Assembly (NCBI GenBank): GCA_025363505.1
Contig: JANYDV010000258.1
Coordinates: 1-10,064, forward strand
Direction: 5' to 3'
DNA from: Bacteroidota bacterium
GTDB lineage: Bacteria; Bacteroidota; Ignavibacteria; Palsa-1295
DNA: 10,064 nucleotides
Shown here: positions 7,507 through 10,064 of the stretch, piece by piece
How positions within the stretch are numbered: the stretch's first letter is position 1
Layout of the letters: each line of letters begins with the position of its first letter
Notes under the pieces: generated by a model
Database searches by the model: none
The model's input: only the letters and a program-made list of their open reading frames with translations
Told to the model about the DNA's origin: nothing
Made by a program: the position numbers and the translations under genes

Positions 7507-8115
7507 ATGCTGAATGCTCATGCTCGCTCATTGATAGAAGCCGCGACACTGGCTTCACGCCCGGAGTTACGCCCCGAGCTTCTTGAATTTCTGCGATTAC
7601 TTAAATTAAAAGAGCTCATCACTACAGAAGAACTCTATGAAGTGTTTTTACAAACTTATCTTTTTGCGGGTTTTCCTGCCGCACTCGAAAGCGTGAGGCT
7701 ACTTGAAAAAGTATTTGGTCAGCCAATGTTTATTACGACAGAAGAGATTAGTAATACCGATTACTCAGATTTTCTTACCCAAGGCAGTGATCTCTATCAA
7801 CGTGTTTATGCAAGCAATGCACCGAAAGTAAGAGCGGAAATGCTTCGTCTGAGCCCCGAACTTGCGGCATGGGCGATGATTGAAGGCTATGGGAAAACAC
7901 TTTCACGTCCCGGACTTGACTCAAAAACACGAGAGTTGTGTATCGTCTCTCAACTCACACAACTTGGTTGGGAACGTCAGTTATATTCTCATATTCTCGG
8001 AGCGCGAAATGTGGGCGCCGACATTGAAGAAATTTCCGAAGCGGCGCGAATTGGGTCACGCAATGATCAAAGCCGATGTAGCTATGCCGAACAACTCATC
8101 AAAAAACTTGTTTAA
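7507..8115 (+). CDS. Carboxymuconolactone decarboxylase (CMD)-family protein with two half-domains
   Basis: A 202-residue helical protein. The first half (~38-70) has the CMD-like pattern 'LQTYLFAGFPAALES'. The second (~122-180) has 'EGYGKTLSRPGL', 'RELCIVSQL' and 'QLYSHILGARNVGAD', the core of gamma-carboxymuconolactone decarboxylase and AhpD-like proteins. The AhpD peroxidase CxxC motif is absent: a lone Cys (C145) sits in 'RELC', and H162 in 'YSHILGA' is the likely conserved His. So neither peroxidase activity nor true muconolactone decarboxylation can be claimed; many family members are of unknown function. The gene begins 2 nt after the SDR stop without a visible ribosome site, which suggests translational coupling and perhaps a shared pathway with the SDR. 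No signal peptide; cytoplasmic. Confidence 0.82.
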   Translation: MLNAHARSLIEAATLASRPELRPELLEFLRLLKLKELITTEELYEVFLQTYLFAGFPAALESVRLLEKVFGQPMFITTEEISNTDYSDFLTQGSDLYQRVYASNAPKVRAEMLRLSPELAAWAMIEGYGKTLSRPGLDSKTRELCIVSQLTQLGWERQLYSHILGARNVGADIEEISEAARIGSRNDQSRCSYAEQLIKKLV

Positions 8116-8126
8116 GCTTCAAGTTT
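8104..8126 (+). terminator. Hairpin overlapping the CMD stop codon, weak terminator candidate
   Basis: AAACTTG and CAAGTTT pair over 7 bp around a 9-nt loop that contains the TAA stop and an AAGCTT palindrome. Only TTTAAAAT follows, so there is no proper T-run. The next gene starts 10 nt later. It may be an RNA-stability or partial attenuation element rather than a terminator. Confidence 0.25.
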
Positions 8127-8135
8127 AAAATAGGA

Positions 8136-9362
8136 ATGTACTACAAGTATCACAGGCTGTTGTTTTTGAGCATTGCTATACTACTGATAGGCTGCAGCAA
8201 ATCAGACGTATCGCAAAATGAACGGTCGAGCTATAGCTACTCGATGGACGGGTCGCATCATATACCCAACATTGGCGTGCCCTCTTCCTCGTATGCACTT
8301 CAACTACCGTTATCAGAAATTTGTACTTCTGCTCCGGTTGCCCTCAATGGGTTCGACAGCGAAACCTATATTGTTGCCCAAGGAAAAAATATTATCATCG
8401 GTAGTAAGCAATCAACCCGCATACTGGCTACAACGACTGATCCCACAGCAATAGTCGAATTGCTTTCCGACAGCAATGCTATCTATGCTATTCATCTCAA
8501 TGGTGCACTTGATTGTTATAGCCTTGAAGGGAAAATTAAGTGGCACAGCACTGTAAGTACTCTTCCTAAACAGGGTGCACTTCTCACGAGTACAAGAATT
8601 ATTATTAGCACCGATTCTGCTATCAACTGTATTAATACAAAAGATGGCACCTTAGGATGGGCGTATCATTCTTCGCTTGTTCCACAATCCCTTTGTCTTG
8701 ATGCTGTCGGGCAATCGATCTATTTAGCACTCAGTTCTAATGACGCGCTAAGTACTGATAGTATTATTTGTTTTGCTATCAATGGCGCAGTGACCACCCG
8801 TCACGGATTTCCGAAGACAAGAATAACTTCCAATATTACATCACTCAAAAATGGGAGAATTGCTTACGGCTATGTAAGCGGGGCTGAAAATACGTCATTG
8901 AAAAAGACACCACATATCGCACTGTGGGCAATGATGGATTCGAAACCAACACTGGTATGGGATCACGTGCTCAACTATCTCGTAACAAGCGTCAGCACGA
9001 ACGGTAGTCTTATACTCGCAGGTGGTTTTCGTGAAAACAGCGGCGAGCTTGTCAGTGGTATTGATGCATTCAATATTGAGGACACGACTAAACTCTGGCA
9101 GCGCCGCTTTACGTATCCGTTAGTCGCGATGATTACCGTTTCTAATAATCACGCATATATCCCGTTTACCTTTACCACGCAAGCATTGGTGCCGACAAAA
9201 ACAATTGTTTCAATGATCAATCTCAACGACGGCTCCACAATTTCTGAACTACCGGTAGCGGCTGCCGAGAGTGGCTTTGTACAAGGTGTCGGCACACCGG
9301 CAAGTGGTATGTTGTTGTATGCAGATAAGGCTACTAACCGACTATATTTTCTTAAACCCTAA
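8136..9362 (+). CDS. Lipoprotein with PQQ/BamB-like beta-propeller repeats
   Basis: The 408-residue product opens with a lipoprotein signal: basic 'YYKYHR', hydrophobic core, and lipobox 'LIGC' with lipidated Cys at 20. Ser follows the Cys, with no Asp at +2, so by the enterobacterial rule it would go to the outer membrane. The body shows repeating blade-like strands: 'LDCYSLEGKIKWHSTV', 'INTKDGTLGWAYHSS', 'FNIEDTTKLWQRRF' and 'INLNDGSTISELP', in which a 'D/N-G-x-x-x-W' turn recurs as in PQQ-quinoprotein-like or BamB-type propellers. These usually serve as binding scaffolds and I see nothing that shows catalysis. ATG 8136 has AGG only one base upstream, too close to be a good Shine-Dalgarno; it lies 20 nt after the CMD stop. 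Specific role unknown; a BamB orthologue is not claimed. Confidence 0.78.
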   Translation: MYYKYHRLLFLSIAILLIGCSKSDVSQNERSSYSYSMDGSHHIPNIGVPSSSYALQLPLSEICTSAPVALNGFDSETYIVAQGKNIIIGSKQSTRILATTTDPTAIVELLSDSNAIYAIHLNGALDCYSLEGKIKWHSTVSTLPKQGALLTSTRIIISTDSAINCINTKDGTLGWAYHSSLVPQSLCLDAVGQSIYLALSSNDALSTDSIICFAINGAVTTRHGFPKTRITSNITSLKNGRIAYGYVSGAENTSLKKTPHIALWAMMDSKPTLVWDHVLNYLVTSVSTNGSLILAGGFRENSGELVSGIDAFNIEDTTKLWQRRFTYPLVAMITVSNNHAYIPFTFTTQALVPTKTIVSMINLNDGSTISELPVAAAESGFVQGVGTPASGMLLYADKATNRLYFLKP

Positions 9363-9364
9363 AG

Positions 9365-10064
9365 ATGGATTTGATTAATCGCATTATTGCTTGGGCATTA
9401 CCGATCATCCCAAAACCAATCGTTCGTAAAGTCAGCGCACGATATATTGCCGGCGAATCAATTGCTGATGCCGTCAAAACCATTCGCTTACTCAACAGCG
9501 AAGGAGCGATGGCAACGGTTGATGTGCTCGGTGAGTATATCAAAAAAATGTCAGAAGCCGATGAGAATACCAATTATTCTATCTCAGTACTCAATGCCAT
9601 CAACAAGGAACAGATAGACTCTAATCTGTCGATAAAATTAACCTCGCTTGGTCTGGGTCTAGACAATGCAGCCTGCGAAAAAAATGTTCGAAAAATTCTC
9701 GACGCAGCACGAAAGCATGACAATATTTTTGTGCGTATTGATATGGAAGATTCTTCCTATACAACTATTACCATTGATCTTTATGATACACTCAGGAAAG
9801 AATATTCAAACGTAGGCATTGTATTGCAAGCATATCTCAGAAGAACCGAAGCTGATATAAAACGACTACTTGCCGGTGGCAGCACCAATACTCGTTTGTG
9901 TAAAGGTATTTATATTGAGCAGGAAACCATTGCCTTCAAAGACCGCGAAGAAATTCGAGCAAATTATTTGAAGTGTCTCGATCTATTGTTCTCAGGCGGT
10001 GCTTACGTAGGTATTGCAACTCATGATGATTACCTTACTACCAACGCAGAGCATATTATTCGTA
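9365..10064 (+). CDS. Proline dehydrogenase, monofunctional (3' end cut by window)
   Basis: Open from ATG 9365 to the window edge: 233 residues, of roughly 300 in the usual monofunctional enzyme. It oxidises proline to delta1-pyrroline-5-carboxylate, using FAD and passing electrons to the quinone pool; P5C dehydrogenase then makes glutamate. Family motifs seen in order: 'IKLTSLGLGLD' (K91), 'VRIDMEDS' (~123-130), 'GIVLQAYLRRTEADI' (~151-165), 'TRLCKGIYIE' (R177, K180) and 'VGIATHDD' (~215-222). The last conserved block, with the Arg pair that binds the substrate carboxylate, should lie beyond the window. No N-terminal DNA-binding region as in PutA is present, and no signal peptide. The gene begins 2 nt after the lipoprotein stop and is likely co-transcribed. 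I withhold a symbol since putA properly names the fused enzyme. Confidence 0.92.
   Translation, partial: MDLINRIIAWALPIIPKPIVRKVSARYIAGESIADAVKTIRLLNSEGAMATVDVLGEYIKKMSEADENTNYSISVLNAINKEQIDSNLSIKLTSLGLGLDNAACEKNVRKILDAARKHDNIFVRIDMEDSSYTTITIDLYDTLRKEYSNVGIVLQAYLRRTEADIKRLLAGGSTNTRLCKGIYIEQETIAFKDREEIRANYLKCLDLLFSGGAYVGIATHDDYLTTNAEHIIR

Noticed and set aside
7507..8115. AhpD-type alkylhydroperoxidase call
   Set aside because: The CxxC motif needed for that activity is absent.
1..10064. tRNA, rRNA, CRISPR, insertion sequence or defence-type genes
   Set aside because: Intergenic gaps are at most about 60 bases, and none of the coding regions resembles a transposase, Cas, nuclease or toxin family.

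Overview
The window appears to come from a member of the Bacteroidota/Chlorobiota/Ignavibacteria side of bacteria, and Kapabacteria-like lineages are my best guess. Four things point there: a very large secreted protein with a C-terminal region resembling a type IX secretion (T9SS) sorting domain, repeated Ig-like 'choice-of-anchor'/ASH-type domains, an OmpA protein with two OmpA domains and an invasive 'LNYIFFDS' motif, and genes with no clear Shine-Dalgarno sequence. This placement is inferred from protein style, not from a marker gene.

Layout: all six genes lie on the + strand and fill the window almost completely. Positions 1-1722 hold the C-terminal 573 residues of an outer-membrane OmpA-family protein whose start lies to the left of the window. 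After a short gap with a perfect hairpin comes a roughly 1,337-residue secreted protein (1781-5794). It has a signal peptide, an N-terminal domain, a glycine-rich segment of about 260 residues, five tandem ~100-residue beta-domains that each carry a conserved cysteine pair, a cohesin-like segment and a T9SS-like C-terminus. This is the most unusual object here.

From 5802 onward is a tightly packed run, probably one transcript: an N4-(beta-N-acetylglucosaminyl)-L-asparaginase-family Ntn hydrolase (5802-6770), an SDR oxidoreductase overlapping it by 4 nt (6767-7504), a carboxymuconolactone-decarboxylase-family protein 2 nt later (7507-8115), a lipoprotein predicted to be a beta-propeller (8136-9362), and the first 233 residues of a monofunctional proline dehydrogenase (9365 to the window edge). 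Gaps are 7, -4, 2, 20 and 2 nt.

Working together: the first two genes belong to the cell envelope and surface. The later genes contain two enzymes acting on amino-acid-derived compounds (asparagine-linked glycan remnants, proline) and two redox or detoxification-type proteins, but no single pathway links them convincingly. I see no RNA genes, CRISPR arrays, insertion sequences or genes on the - strand.
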